The notes: generated by a model from the sequence alone, not told the origin. 42,943 nt of DNA from Paraburkholderia haematera (GCF_905220975.1 NZ_CAJNBK010000039.1:1-42943), one strand, 5' to 3'; numbered from the stretch's first letter, positions 31,804 through 41,761 are shown. Made by a program: numbers and translations.

Positions 31804-33909
31804 GTGCCCCGCAAGACTCCCATCGAGCGCTACCGGAATATCGGCATTAGCGCTCACATCGACGCCGGCAAAACCACCACCACCGAACGCATCCTGTTCT
31901 ACACAGGCGTGACCCACAAGATCGGCGAGGTTCACGACGGTGCTGCGACGATGGACTGGATGGAACAGGAGCAGGAGCGCGGCATCACCATCACGTCGGC
32001 GGCCACCACCGCCTTCTGGAAGGGCATGGCCGGCAACTATCCCGAACATCGGATCAACATCATCGACACCCCGGGTCACGTCGACTTCACGATTGAAGTG
32101 GAACGCTCGATGCGCGTGCTCGACGGCGCCTGCATGGTGTACGACTCGGTCGGCGGCGTGCAGCCGCAGTCCGAAACCGTGTGGCGTCAGGCGAACAAGT
32201 ACAAGGTGCCGCGCATTGCGTTCGTCAACAAGATGGACCGTGTAGGCGCGGACTTCTTCCGCGTGCAGCGGCAGATCGGCGATCGTCTGAAGGGTATCGC
32301 CGTGCCGATCCAGATTCCGGTCGGTGCGGAAGATCATTTCCAGGGCGTGGTCGACCTCGTCAAGATGAAGGCGATTTACTGGGACGAAGAGAACCAGGGG
32401 ATCAAGTTCGAGTACCGCGATATCCCGGCGGAACTCGCGGCTACCGCGAAGGAATGGCACGACAAGATGGTCGAGGCTGCCGCTGAAGCGAGCGAGGAAC
32501 TGCTCGACAAATATCTGCATGGCGGGACGCTGACCGAAGAGGAAATCAAGCACGGCATTCGTGTGCGTACGATCGCCAACGAGATCGTGCCGATGCTGTG
32601 CGGCAGCGCGTTCAAGAACAAGGGCGTGCAGGCCATGCTCGACGCCGTGATCGACTATCTGCCCTCGCCGGTCGACATTCCCGCTATCACGGGCCACGAC
32701 GAACACGACAAGGAAATCGAGCGTCATCCGCGTGACGACGATCCGTTCTCCGCCCTCGCCTTCAAGATCATGACCGACCCGTTCGTCGGCCAGTTGATCT
32801 TCTTCCGCGTCTACTCGGGTGTGGTGAATTCGGGCGACACCGTCTACAACGCGGTCAAGGAGAAGAAGGAACGCCTCGGCCGGATCCTGCAGATGCATGC
32901 GAACGAGCGCAAGGAAATCAAGGAAGTCTACGCGGGCGACATCGCCGCGGCAGTCGGCCTGAAAGAAGCGACCACCGGCGACACGCTGTGCGATCCGCAG
33001 CACGTGATCATTCTCGAACGGATGATTTTCCCGGAGCCGGTGATTTCGCAGGCTGTCGAGCCGAAGACCAAGGTCGACCAGGAGAAGATGGGCATCGCGC
33101 TCAATCGTCTCGCGCAGGAAGACCCGTCGTTCCGCGTGCAAACGGATGAAGAATCCGGCCAGACGATCATCTCCGGGATGGGCGAGTTGCACCTGGAAAT
33201 TCTGGTCGACCGGATGAAGCGCGAGTTCGGCGTCGAGGCGACAGTCGGCAAGCCGCAGGTGGCTTACCGCGAAACGGTGCGCAACAAGATCGAAGATGTC
33301 GAAGGCAAGTTCGTCAAGCAGTCGGGCGGCCGCGGCCAGTACGGCCACGCGGTGATCACGCTCGAACCGGCGGCGCAAGGCAAAGGCTACGAGTTCGTCG
33401 ACGCCATCAAGGGCGGCGTGATTCCGCGCGAATACATTCCGGCGGTCGACAAGGGCATTCAGGAAACGCTGAAGGCCGGCGTGCTCGCGGGCTATCCGGT
33501 GGTCGACGTGAAAGTGACGCTGACCTTCGGCTCGTACCACGACGTCGACTCGAACGAAAACGCGTTCCGCATGGCCGGTTCAATGGCGTTCAAGGACGCG
33601 ATGCGCAAGGCCAAGCCGGTGCTGCTCGAACCGATGATGGCCGTCGAAGTGGAAACGCCGGAAGACTTCATGGGCAACGTGATGGGCGACCTGTCGAGCC
33701 GTCGCGGCATGGTGCAGGGCATGGAAGACATCGCCGGCGGCGGCGGCAAGCTGGTGCGCGCCGAAGTGCCACTCGCGGAAATGTTCGGCTATTCGACGTC
33801 GCTGCGTTCGGCAACGCAAGGCCGCGCGACCTACACGATGGAGTTCAAGCACTACGCTGAAACGCCGAACAACGTCGCGGAAGCCGTGATCAACGCGAAG
33901 CAGAAGTAA
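31804..33909 (+). CDS. fusA: Elongation factor G (probable second, stand-alone copy)
   Basis: Translational GTPase that drives translocation and, with RRF, ribosome recycling. 701 aa, full length. G1 AHIDAGKTT (17-25), G3 DTPGHVD, G4 NKMD, and the C-terminal domain IV/V sequences (SGGRGQYGHAVI, HYAETPNNVAEAVI) are intact. The start is GTG with AAGGAGG five bases upstream. It is not flanked by rpsL, rpsG or tuf, so it is not the str-operon copy. Burkholderia genomes often have two EF-G genes; that this is the second is inferred from context. It has its own terminator. Confidence 0.96.
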   Translation: MPRKTPIERYRNIGISAHIDAGKTTTTERILFYTGVTHKIGEVHDGAATMDWMEQEQERGITITSAATTAFWKGMAGNYPEHRINIIDTPGHVDFTIEVERSMRVLDGACMVYDSVGGVQPQSETVWRQANKYKVPRIAFVNKMDRVGADFFRVQRQIGDRLKGIAVPIQIPVGAEDHFQGVVDLVKMKAIYWDEENQGIKFEYRDIPAELAATAKEWHDKMVEAAAEASEELLDKYLHGGTLTEEEIKHGIRVRTIANEIVPMLCGSAFKNKGVQAMLDAVIDYLPSPVDIPAITGHDEHDKEIERHPRDDDPFSALAFKIMTDPFVGQLIFFRVYSGVVNSGDTVYNAVKEKKERLGRILQMHANERKEIKEVYAGDIAAAVGLKEATTGDTLCDPQHVIILERMIFPEPVISQAVEPKTKVDQEKMGIALNRLAQEDPSFRVQTDEESGQTIISGMGELHLEILVDRMKREFGVEATVGKPQVAYRETVRNKIEDVEGKFVKQSGGRGQYGHAVITLEPAAQGKGYEFVDAIKGGVIPREYIPAVDKGIQETLKAGVLAGYPVVDVKVTLTFGSYHDVDSNENAFRMAGSMAFKDAMRKAKPVLLEPMMAVEVETPEDFMGNVMGDLSSRRGMVQGMEDIAGGGGKLVRAEVPLAEMFGYSTSLRSATQGRATYTMEFKHYAETPNNVAEAVINAKQK

Positions 33910-33968
33910 GCGCCGCGGGTTGCAACACGCCATGTGCTGCGACCCGCGCTGCAATGAAGGCAAACAGC

Positions 33969-34002
33969 AAAAGGCCCGTCCCCCGTGGATGGGCTTTTTT
34001 TT
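33969..34002 (+). terminator. Terminator of the EF-G gene
   Basis: GCCCGTC / GATGGGC stem (about 33969-33980 with 33988-33999, with G-U pairs) followed by eight T. Confidence 0.85.
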
Positions 34003-34127
34003 CATCCGCGAAGCCGCCTGCAGTTGCACGACACGCTGCACGCAACACGCCCGTTTTTTTGATCGTGCAAAAATGCAGGAGGGCGCCGCGCCCAGCACCC
34101 GGACGTCCGCCCGCGAGGAGACACATC

Positions 34128-34643
34128 ATGAGCCAGGATCACGAACACCCGCATTACAAGGACGAGCAAGCCCCGGCGCCGATCGACTGGCGCGAACACG
34201 GCGTCAAGGTCATCAAGGGCGACCAGCTCGACAGCAATACCGCGCAAACGCCCGGCATGAATCGCGCGGCGGCGATCAACGCGGCGCGCGTCGGCGCGCA
34301 GAAGATCTGGGCCGGCACCGTGACGATCCATCCAAACGCAAAGACCGGCGCGCATCATCACGGCGCGCTCGAAAGCGTGATCTACGTGGTGCGTGGCCAG
34401 GCACGCATGCGGTGGGGCGAGCATCTGGAGTTCACGGCCGAAGCCGGCCCGGGCGACTTCATCTTCGTGCCGCCCTATGTGCCGCATCAGGAAATCAACG
34501 CGAGCACCGACGATCCGCTCGAATGCGTGCTGGTGCGCAGCGACAATGAAGCGGTGGTGGTGAATCTGAACATCGACGCGGTGGAAGCACCGGAAACGGT
34601 GTTCTGGGTCGATCCGATTCACAAGCATCCGCACGATCACTAA
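34128..34643 (+). CDS. Cupin-domain protein with His-rich ends
   Basis: 171 aa, single cupin. Metal motif GAHHHGALESVIYVVRG (His76-78, Glu82) and second motif GDFIFVPPYVPHQ (His120). The N-terminus (HEHPHY) and the C-terminus (HKHPHDH) are His-rich. GAGGAG precedes the ATG at 34128; the frame is open upstream but without homology. It is followed after 18 bases by the nickel/cobalt permease gene, so a metal-related role is plausible but unproven. A dioxygenase or isomerase role is equally possible for a cupin. Confidence 0.87.
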   Translation: MSQDHEHPHYKDEQAPAPIDWREHGVKVIKGDQLDSNTAQTPGMNRAAAINAARVGAQKIWAGTVTIHPNAKTGAHHHGALESVIYVVRGQARMRWGEHLEFTAEAGPGDFIFVPPYVPHQEINASTDDPLECVLVRSDNEAVVVNLNIDAVEAPETVFWVDPIHKHPHDH

Positions 34644-34661
34644 ACCTCTTTCACGCCACTC

Positions 34662-35681
34662 ATGACGCCGACCGCTTCGCTGCGCCCTCGCCTCATCACG
34701 CTGTATGCCGTGCTGATCGCCGCCAATCTCGGCGCATGGGCGTGGGCGCTGATCGCGTTTCGCCACTATCCGCTGCTGCTCGGCACCGCGCTGCTCGCCT
34801 ATGGCTTCGGTCTGCGCCACGCGGTGGACGCGGACCACATCGCCGCGATCGACGCCGTCACGCGCAAGCTGATGCAGGCGGGCAAGCGGCCGCTCGGCGT
34901 GGGTCTGTCGTTTTCGCTGGGCCATTCGACAATCGTGATCGTGGCGACGCTCGGCATCGCGTGGACCGCGCATTCGCTGCACGGCCGCTTCGACACCTTC
35001 AAGGCGATCGGCGGCCCGATCGGCACCGTCGTGTCAGCGGTGTTTCTGCTTGTGCTGGCATGCGTGAACCTCGTGATTTTGCGCGACGTATGGCGCCGCT
35101 ATCGCCACGTCCAACGCGGCGGCGAACTCGCCGCTGAAACGACGGCCGGCAACGCGCCCGCCGGTCTGCTGTCGCGCGCCTTGCGGCCCATGTTCCGGCT
35201 CGTGACGAAAAGCTGGCACATGTACCCGGTTGGCGTCCTGTTCGGCCTTGGCTTCGACACCGCGACCGAGATCGGCCTGCTGGCGATTGCCGCGTCCGAA
35301 GCCGGCAAAGGTCTGCCGCTCTATTCGATCCTCGTGTTCCCGGCGCTGTTCACCGCCGGCATGACGCTGGTCGATTCGACCGACAACGTGCTGATGGTCC
35401 ACGCCTACGGCTGGGCCATGGAGGATCCGAAGCGCAAGCTCTACTACAACGCGAGCATCACGTTCGTCTCGGCGGTGGTGGCGATCCTCATCGGTGGCGT
35501 CGAAGCGTTGGGACTGCTATCGGACAAACTCGGCCTGAACGGCGGCGTCTGGGACGCGGCGGCGAGCCTCAACGAGCACTTCGGCGTGCTGGGTTATGGC
35601 ATCGTCGCGACGTTCATGGCGTGCTGGATCGGCTCGGTGCTGTTCCATCGCTGGCGCCGCCCGGGCGCGGCTGCGCGGTAA
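34662..35681 (+). CDS. NiCoT family nickel/cobalt permease (HoxN/NixA type)
   Basis: Inner-membrane secondary transporter for Ni2+ and/or Co2+, 339 aa, about eight helices. Signature RHAVDADHIAAIDAVTRK (52-69), then FSLGHSTIVIVA, LGFDTATEIG and GMTLVDSTDNVLM, all in the order seen in HoxN/HupN/NixA. Metal selectivity cannot be told. No hydrogenase, urease or cobalamin gene is in the window. It is probably co-transcribed with the cupin gene. Confidence 0.93.
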   Translation: MTPTASLRPRLITLYAVLIAANLGAWAWALIAFRHYPLLLGTALLAYGFGLRHAVDADHIAAIDAVTRKLMQAGKRPLGVGLSFSLGHSTIVIVATLGIAWTAHSLHGRFDTFKAIGGPIGTVVSAVFLLVLACVNLVILRDVWRRYRHVQRGGELAAETTAGNAPAGLLSRALRPMFRLVTKSWHMYPVGVLFGLGFDTATEIGLLAIAASEAGKGLPLYSILVFPALFTAGMTLVDSTDNVLMVHAYGWAMEDPKRKLYYNASITFVSAVVAILIGGVEALGLLSDKLGLNGGVWDAAASLNEHFGVLGYGIVATFMACWIGSVLFHRWRRPGAAAR

Positions 35682-35978
35682 ATCCAACTTCCCTTCGCGG
35701 CGGATCGGTAAGCTTTCCGTGGCGAGAGCGGCGATTTCCGCGCTGCGGCATCCTGCGCTTTGGCGCGGGCCATGCAAGGCGGCCGCCGAGCGTTGTGACG
35801 ACGACACACGCCGGCCCTTTTATCCGCCAAACGTGGACCGGACCGCGCAGCGGGCGCGCCGAACCGGCGGGCAATCGCTTACACTGAAACCGCTTTTCGT
35901 CATTGCCATAAGTCGCCCTGTCGCGCATCCGGCGCGGCCCTTCAGAAACGACAGCAGAACGGACTGGACACTCCATCG
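35682..35978. other. Gap before the peptide ABC importer
   Basis: No gene, no clear terminator for the permease gene and no clear promoter for the importer are seen. Confidence 0.35.
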
Positions 35979-37643
35979 ATGAAGACTCCCGCGGACCGAT
36001 TTCCCGAACTCGACCTGGCCCGCCGCACCGCGGACGCCTACGGCAACCACGCCATCGACGAATTCATCGCCGGCCGCATCACGCGCCGCGATCTGCTGCG
36101 CTACGCGAGCGTGATCGGTTTGTCGCTGGTTGGCGGCGGCGTGCTGAATGCGCCGCTGGCCCGTGCGCAAGGCGCGCCGAGCCCGTCTAACCAGACCATC
36201 CGCGTGGCCCACCTGACGCCGGCTGGCGCGGTCGACCCGCTCACCGTGACCGATGCCGCGAGTCTCGCGCTGCTGAACCAGACCGGCGAATTCCTGATCG
36301 ACGACGACGGCGAAAAGCTCGTGCTGAAGCCGGCACTTGCCTTGTCGTGGAAGCCGAACGACAAGGGCGACGTGTGGACCTTCACGCTACGCCAGAACGT
36401 CAAATTCCACGACGGCCAGACCTTCACCGCCAAAGACGTCGTCGCCACCTTCGATCGCCTCGCCGATCCGGCGAGCGGTTCGGCGGCGCTCTCGGTGCTC
36501 AAGGGCGTGCTGTCGAAAGGCGGCGCGAAGGTTGTCGACGAGCACACGGTGGCCTTCCATCTCGACGCACCGAACGGCAATTTCCCTTACTACGTTTCTT
36601 CGGACAATTACAACGCCGTGATCCTGCCCGCGAACTATGCGGGTGGTTATGAAAAGAGCTTCATCGGCACCGGTCCGTTCAAGCTCGAAAAGTATCAGGC
36701 GAAGGTCGGCGCATCGTTCGTGCGCAATCCCGATTACTGGGGCGACAAAGCGTTACCGCAGCGCGTACAGTTCTCGTTCTATGCCGACGAACAGGCGCAA
36801 ATGCTCGCCTTGCAAGGCCATCAGGCCGACGTGATGGGCACCTTCACCGTGCAGGGCGGCGCCGGCATTCTGAACAATCCGGACTACAAGGCGGTTGGCG
36901 TGAAGTCGAGCGCGCATCGCCAGATTCATATGCGCAACGACAATCCGCTGTTCAAGGACAAGCGCGTGCGCCAGGCGCTGGCGTTGTCGCTCGATCGCGA
37001 CGTGCTGGTACGGGGTCTGTTCAAAGGCCGTGCGCAACTCGGCAACGACAGCCCGTTCGCACCGGTATTTCCGTCATCCGATGCAGGCGTCGCGCAACGC
37101 AGGATCGACATCGCGAAAGCAAAGCAACTGCTTGCGCAAGCCGGTGTGCCGAACGGTTTCGACGTCACGCTGACCACCGAAAAGTACATGGAGATTCCCG
37201 ATCTCGCGGTGGTCGTGCAGAACGCTGCGAAGGCGATCGGCGTGCGCGTCAATCTGAAAGTGGAAAGCCAGTCGCTGTACTACGGCGCGGGCACGCCGGG
37301 CAAATCGGATTGGCTCGACTCGCCACTCGGCATCACCGATTACGGTCATCGCGGCGTGCCGAACGTGTTCCTGAACGCGCCGCTCACCAGCACCGGCACG
37401 TGGAACGCCGCGCACTTCAAGAATCCGCAATACGATCAACTGGTCGCGCAGTTCGTCGCGGCGGTCGATCTGGGCACGCAGCGGAAAATCTCCGGGCAGA
37501 TCCAGACACTGCTGCTCGACGAAACGCCCGTGATCATCCCGTTCTTCTACGATCAGTTGATCGCCATGCGCAAGGGTGTGAACGGCGTGCGCTTCACCGC
37601 GCTCGCGCAACTCTATTTCGACCGCGCGGTGTTGAGCGCGTAA
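35979..37643 (+). CDS. ABC transporter substrate-binding protein, peptide/nickel (SBP_bac_5) family
   Basis: Periplasmic binding protein, 554 aa. A twin-arginine signal (ITRRDLLRYASVIGLS, Arg36-Arg37) is preceded by a 30-residue polar leader. The mature part shows NPDYWG, FHDGQTFTAKDVVATFDRL and KDKRVRQALALSLDRD, all typical of DppA/OppA-like proteins. The ligand may be a peptide or another polar compound. A Tat signal is unusual for this family. It heads the cluster; the permease gene follows after 64 bases. Confidence 0.92.
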   Translation: MKTPADRFPELDLARRTADAYGNHAIDEFIAGRITRRDLLRYASVIGLSLVGGGVLNAPLARAQGAPSPSNQTIRVAHLTPAGAVDPLTVTDAASLALLNQTGEFLIDDDGEKLVLKPALALSWKPNDKGDVWTFTLRQNVKFHDGQTFTAKDVVATFDRLADPASGSAALSVLKGVLSKGGAKVVDEHTVAFHLDAPNGNFPYYVSSDNYNAVILPANYAGGYEKSFIGTGPFKLEKYQAKVGASFVRNPDYWGDKALPQRVQFSFYADEQAQMLALQGHQADVMGTFTVQGGAGILNNPDYKAVGVKSSAHRQIHMRNDNPLFKDKRVRQALALSLDRDVLVRGLFKGRAQLGNDSPFAPVFPSSDAGVAQRRIDIAKAKQLLAQAGVPNGFDVTLTTEKYMEIPDLAVVVQNAAKAIGVRVNLKVESQSLYYGAGTPGKSDWLDSPLGITDYGHRGVPNVFLNAPLTSTGTWNAAHFKNPQYDQLVAQFVAAVDLGTQRKISGQIQTLLLDETPVIIPFFYDQLIAMRKGVNGVRFTALAQLYFDRAVLSA

Positions 37644-37707
37644 TGTTGTTGTGTGCAAGAGTCGTTGAACGCATAGGCATTCGGCACTTCTTCGGCAGGA
37701 ACTCACG

Positions 37708-38718
37708 ATGTCGACTACGGTGACCCCTTCCGCTGCCCCGGTCTCGAACGGCAACGCCGGCCGCGTCGCGCGATTTCTCGCGACGCGGGTCGGTTTGTCC
37801 TTGATTACGCTGTGGCTGCTGTCGGTGATCGTATTCGCGGGCGGCCAGTTGCTGCCTGGCGATATCGGCCGCGCGGTGCTCGGGCCGCTCGCGGATGCGC
37901 GCGCGGTCGCCGCGCTCAATCATCAGCTCGGCGCGGACCGGCCGCTTATGACGCAATACGTCGAGTGGATCACGCATTTCGTGCGCGGCGATATGGGGCT
38001 CTCCTATGCGTACCGTGAGCCGGTCGGGCCGTTTATCGCCGACGCATTGGCGCATTCGGCCAGGCTCGGCGTGCTCGCGTTTATCGTCGTCGTGCCGCTC
38101 GGCATTGCGGGCGGTGTGTGGTCGGCCATGCATGCGGGCCGCTGGCTCGATCGCACCATCAGCATCGCCGGTTTGTCGGCGACCGTGGTGCCGGAATTCG
38201 TCTCGTCGATCGTGCTGATTCTGGTGTTCGGTGTGTGGCTTCGCTGGCTGCCAATCGAAGCGTCGTATCCGCCCGAAGCGAGCGCACTCGAACAGTTGCG
38301 GTATCTGATTCTGCCGGTGCTGCCGCTGGTGCTGGTGTTTTTCGGCTACATCGCAAGAATGGCCCGCGCGGGCACCGTCGAAGCGCTCGACGCGGACTAC
38401 ACCCGCACCGCGATCCTCAAAGGTTTGCCGCGCCGCACCGTGATCTGGCGGCACGTATTGCGCAACGCGCTACTGCCGACCATCACCGTCGCCGCGACAC
38501 AGCTCGGCTATATGATCGGCGGTCTCGTGGTGGTCGAGACGCTGTTCCACTATCAAGGCATCGGCTCGCTGATCTACAACGCCGCCAAGGCGAAGGATTT
38601 TCCGATGCTCGAAGCGGGTGTGCTGACGATCGGCGTGGTCTACACCGTCGCCAATCTCGTTGCCGACGCGCTGCATGTCCTGCTCAATCCGCGGCTGCGA
38701 GTAAGGAGCGCCGAATGA
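37708..38718 (+). CDS. ABC transporter permease, DppB/OppB type
   Basis: Inner-membrane permease, 336 aa, six helices. N-terminal FLATRVGLSLITLW, then LNHQLGADRPLMTQYVEW. The EAA-loop sequence is ARAGTVEALDADYTRTA, followed by GLPRRTVIWRHVLRNALLPT. AGGA precedes the ATG. The stop overlaps the start of the DppC-type gene (ATGA). Confidence 0.94.
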   Translation: MSTTVTPSAAPVSNGNAGRVARFLATRVGLSLITLWLLSVIVFAGGQLLPGDIGRAVLGPLADARAVAALNHQLGADRPLMTQYVEWITHFVRGDMGLSYAYREPVGPFIADALAHSARLGVLAFIVVVPLGIAGGVWSAMHAGRWLDRTISIAGLSATVVPEFVSSIVLILVFGVWLRWLPIEASYPPEASALEQLRYLILPVLPLVLVFFGYIARMARAGTVEALDADYTRTAILKGLPRRTVIWRHVLRNALLPTITVAATQLGYMIGGLVVVETLFHYQGIGSLIYNAAKAKDFPMLEAGVLTIGVVYTVANLVADALHVLLNPRLRVRSAE

Positions 38719-39593
38719 GCACCCTCGTTCCGCCCGCCACGCCACCTGCGCCGCGTCAGGCGGCCGAACCGCGCTTCGACCAGTTGCGTGTGCTGTTGCG
38801 CTCGCCCACGTTCGTGGTCGGCGTATTGATCGTTGGATGGTGGATCGTCTGTGCGATCGCCGGGCCATGGATCGTCCGGATCGACCCGTATGCATCCGAT
38901 CCGCTCAACTCGCTGACGCCGCCCGACGGCACACATTGGTTCGGCACAGATCAACTCGGCCGTGACGTGTTCTCGCGGGTGATCGTCGGGGCGCGCGACA
39001 TTTTGACCATCGCGCCTTTGGCGACCCTGCTCGGCACGGTAGCGGGTACCGCCCTCGGCTTGATCGTCGGCTACTTCGAAGGCTGGGTCGACAACGTAGT
39101 GGGCCGCGCGATCGACGCCGTGCTCGCGCTGCCGCTCGTGATCGTCGCGTTGCTCGCGCTGGCCGCGGTCGGCGCATCGAACTTCACCGTGATCCTCGTG
39201 ATCGGCATCACCTTTACACCGATCACCGCGCGTACCGTGCGCGCCGCCGTATTCGCCGAACGGCATCTGGACTACGTCGCGGCCGCACAATTGCGCGGCG
39301 AACGCGCGCCGTACATCATGTTCGCGGAGATTCTGCCGAACGTGCTGCCGCCGATCATCGTCGAGGCCACCGTGCGGCTCGGGTATGCCATCTTCGCGGT
39401 CGCGACGCTGTCGTTTCTCGGCTTCGGCATTCAGCCGCCCTCCGCCGACTGGGGGCTCGCGCTGTCCGAGTCGTACACGCTGATGGCAGGCGGTGCGTGG
39501 TGGACGGTCGTATTCGCGGCCGGCGCCATCGCCTCGCTCGTGGTCGGCGTGAATCTGATCGCCGATAGCGTGCAAGGAGTGCTCGACCGATGA
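38715..39593 (+). CDS. ABC transporter permease, DppC/OppC type
   Basis: Second permease, 292 aa. Typical HWFGTDQLGRDVFSRVIVGAR near the N-terminus and RGERAPYIMFAEILPNVLPP as the coupling loop, ending in GVNLIADSVQGVLD. AAGGAG lies before the start. It overlaps its neighbours by 4 bases at both ends, so the three genes are translationally coupled. The frame is open upstream but inside the first permease gene. Confidence 0.95.
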   Translation: MSTLVPPATPPAPRQAAEPRFDQLRVLLRSPTFVVGVLIVGWWIVCAIAGPWIVRIDPYASDPLNSLTPPDGTHWFGTDQLGRDVFSRVIVGARDILTIAPLATLLGTVAGTALGLIVGYFEGWVDNVVGRAIDAVLALPLVIVALLALAAVGASNFTVILVIGITFTPITARTVRAAVFAERHLDYVAAAQLRGERAPYIMFAEILPNVLPPIIVEATVRLGYAIFAVATLSFLGFGIQPPSADWGLALSESYTLMAGGAWWTVVFAAGAIASLVVGVNLIADSVQGVLDR

Positions 39594-41761
39594 ACGGCCC
39601 GCCGCCCGCCTCGTTCCCCGCCTTCGACGTCTCGAAGAGCGATCGCACGGATGCGTTGACCATCGTGGGCCTGACGGTCACGTACCGGATGCGCGGACGC
39701 GATCGCGAAGTGCTACAGGACGTCTCGTTTCGCGTGCGGCGTGGCGAAGCGTATGGCCTCGTCGGCGAATCGGGGTGCGGGAAATCGACGGTCGCGATGG
39801 CGGCGCTGCGCTATCTGCCGCGCAACGGCAAGGTGAAGGCAGGCAAGATCATCATCGCCGGCCAGGACGTGCAGAAGCTCGACGCCGACGCGTTGCGCAC
39901 AATGCGCGCAAACGCGATTTCGATGGTTTATCAGGACCCCGGGCGGGCGCTGAATCCGTCATTGACGATCGCCCGGCAAGTCACAGAAGCATTCGAAGCG
40001 GCCGGTGTCTCGCGTGACGAAGCCGTGCAGCGCACGATCGAGATGCTGCAGCGTGTACGCATCGCCTCACCCGAGCGCGTGATGGACAGTTATCCGCATC
40101 AGTTGTCGGGCGGCATGCAGCAGCGCGTGGTCATCGCGATGGCACTCGCGTCGAATCCGGCCCTGCTGATTCTCGACGAACCGACCACTGGGCTCGACGC
40201 TACCGTCGAAGCCGAAGTGCTCGATCTTGTCGCGCAACTGCGAGAAGAACTCGGCACGGCCGTTCTGTTCATCAGCCACAACCTCGCGGTGATCGGGCGG
40301 ATGTGTGAGCGTGTCGGCGTGCTGTATGCCGGCAAGCTGGTCGAGGAAGGCGCCACCCAGGACGTGTTCGCGCGGCCACGTCATCCCTATACGGTTGGAC
40401 TGCTGCGCTGTTTGCCGGGCGCGGGACGCAGCAAGGACACCGAACGGCTCGACACGATCGCGGGCCATCTGCCCTTGCCCGGCTCGGTGACGCAAGGCTG
40501 CATTTACGCGGACCGTTGCCGTCTCGCCGACGACCGCTGCCGCCGCGAAGCACCGCCGCCGTATCGGGTGAGCGCCGCGCACGGCGATCAGATGTCGCGC
40601 TGCCACTATCACGAACGCGCCATCGAACTGCCGCGCGCGGCCGCGGAAGCATTGCCCCGGAATGACGGCGTCTTGCGTGACGGCGAGCGCCCCGCTCTCG
40701 TGCTGCGCGCGGAAAAACTCTCGAAGACATTCCACGTATCCGGCGCCCCGCTGCGCGCCGTCGACGACGTGTCGATCGATCTCGCCAGTGGCGAAACGCT
40801 TGGCCTTGTCGGCGAATCCGGCAGCGGCAAGACGACGCTCGCGAAACTGATGCTCGGCCTGCTCACCCCGGACGCGGGCAGCGTGCTCGAACTCGACGGC
40901 ACACCGCTCGCCGCACGTGTCACGCGACGCAACGACGAGCAGGTCAAGTCGCTGCAGATCGTGTTCCAGAATCCGGACTCGGCGCTCAATCGCGCGCATT
41001 CGGTGAAGCGGCTGATCGGCCGCGCATTGTCGCGCCTTACCGCGCTGCGTGGTGCCGCGATCGACGAACGGCTCGCCACCTTGACGGCGGCGGTGCGCCT
41101 GCCCGAGCGCTATCTCGGCTCGCGCACACGTCAATTGTCCGGCGGACTTAAACAGCGCGTGGCGATCGCGCGCGCGTTTGCCGGTGAGCCGCGTGTGGTG
41201 GTCTGCGATGAACCGACTTCCGCGCTGGACGTCTCCGTGCAGGCCGCGATTCTCAACCTGCTCGCCGATCTGCAACGCGAGCGCGGCGTGAGCTACGTGT
41301 TCATCTCGCACGATCTGCACGTCGTGCGCTATCTGTCGGATCGCATCGCAGTGCTGTACCTCGGCCGGCTGCTGGAGATCGGACCGGCCGCCGCGGTCTT
41401 CAGCGCACCGCATCATCCTTACACCGAAGCGCTGCTATCTTCTGTGCCAACGCTCGACACGCACGACAGCAAAGCTCGAATTCGCCTGTCCGGCGATCTG
41501 CCGAGCGCATCATCGCCGCCGTCCGGCTGCGTGTTTCATACGCGCTGCCCGCGCAAGCTCGGAGCGATCTGCGAGCAGCAGGACCCGCCCTTCCTCGGCG
41601 CCGGAAGCGGCGACCTTGCTGGGTCCTCCACTCATCGCATCCGCTGCCATATCCCCATCGAGGAACTGCGTGTACTGCAAGCGGTCTCGCGCGACAACAC
41701 CGCCAATACCTCCGGCGACGGTTCTGAAAACGCGCCGGAAAACGCCGCGCGCAACGAATAA
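39590..41761 (+). CDS. Fused peptide ABC transporter ATPase (DppD-DppF type)
   Basis: Two ATP-binding cassettes in one chain, 723 aa, as in GsiA. First cassette: Walker A GESGCGKST (about 60), signature LSGGMQQRV, Walker B LLILDEPTTGLD. It is followed by the oligopeptide C-terminal motif GCIYADRCRLADDRC. Second cassette: Walker A GESGSGKTT (about 410), LSGGLKQRV, Walker B VVCDEPTSALD. It is followed by GCVFHTRCPRKLGAICEQ. Both Cys motifs, which in DppD/DppF relatives bind an Fe-S cluster, are present. Both cassettes look active. Confidence 0.96.
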   Translation: MNGPPPASFPAFDVSKSDRTDALTIVGLTVTYRMRGRDREVLQDVSFRVRRGEAYGLVGESGCGKSTVAMAALRYLPRNGKVKAGKIIIAGQDVQKLDADALRTMRANAISMVYQDPGRALNPSLTIARQVTEAFEAAGVSRDEAVQRTIEMLQRVRIASPERVMDSYPHQLSGGMQQRVVIAMALASNPALLILDEPTTGLDATVEAEVLDLVAQLREELGTAVLFISHNLAVIGRMCERVGVLYAGKLVEEGATQDVFARPRHPYTVGLLRCLPGAGRSKDTERLDTIAGHLPLPGSVTQGCIYADRCRLADDRCRREAPPPYRVSAAHGDQMSRCHYHERAIELPRAAAEALPRNDGVLRDGERPALVLRAEKLSKTFHVSGAPLRAVDDVSIDLASGETLGLVGESGSGKTTLAKLMLGLLTPDAGSVLELDGTPLAARVTRRNDEQVKSLQIVFQNPDSALNRAHSVKRLIGRALSRLTALRGAAIDERLATLTAAVRLPERYLGSRTRQLSGGLKQRVAIARAFAGEPRVVVCDEPTSALDVSVQAAILNLLADLQRERGVSYVFISHDLHVVRYLSDRIAVLYLGRLLEIGPAAAVFSAPHHPYTEALLSSVPTLDTHDSKARIRLSGDLPSASSPPSGCVFHTRCPRKLGAICEQQDPPFLGAGSGDLAGSSTHRIRCHIPIEELRVLQAVSRDNTANTSGDGSENAPENAARNE

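Noticed and set aside
31705..33540. 611-codon minus-strand open frame opposite EF-G
   Set aside because: Shadow of the EF-G gene caused by GC-rich codons; no family motifs.
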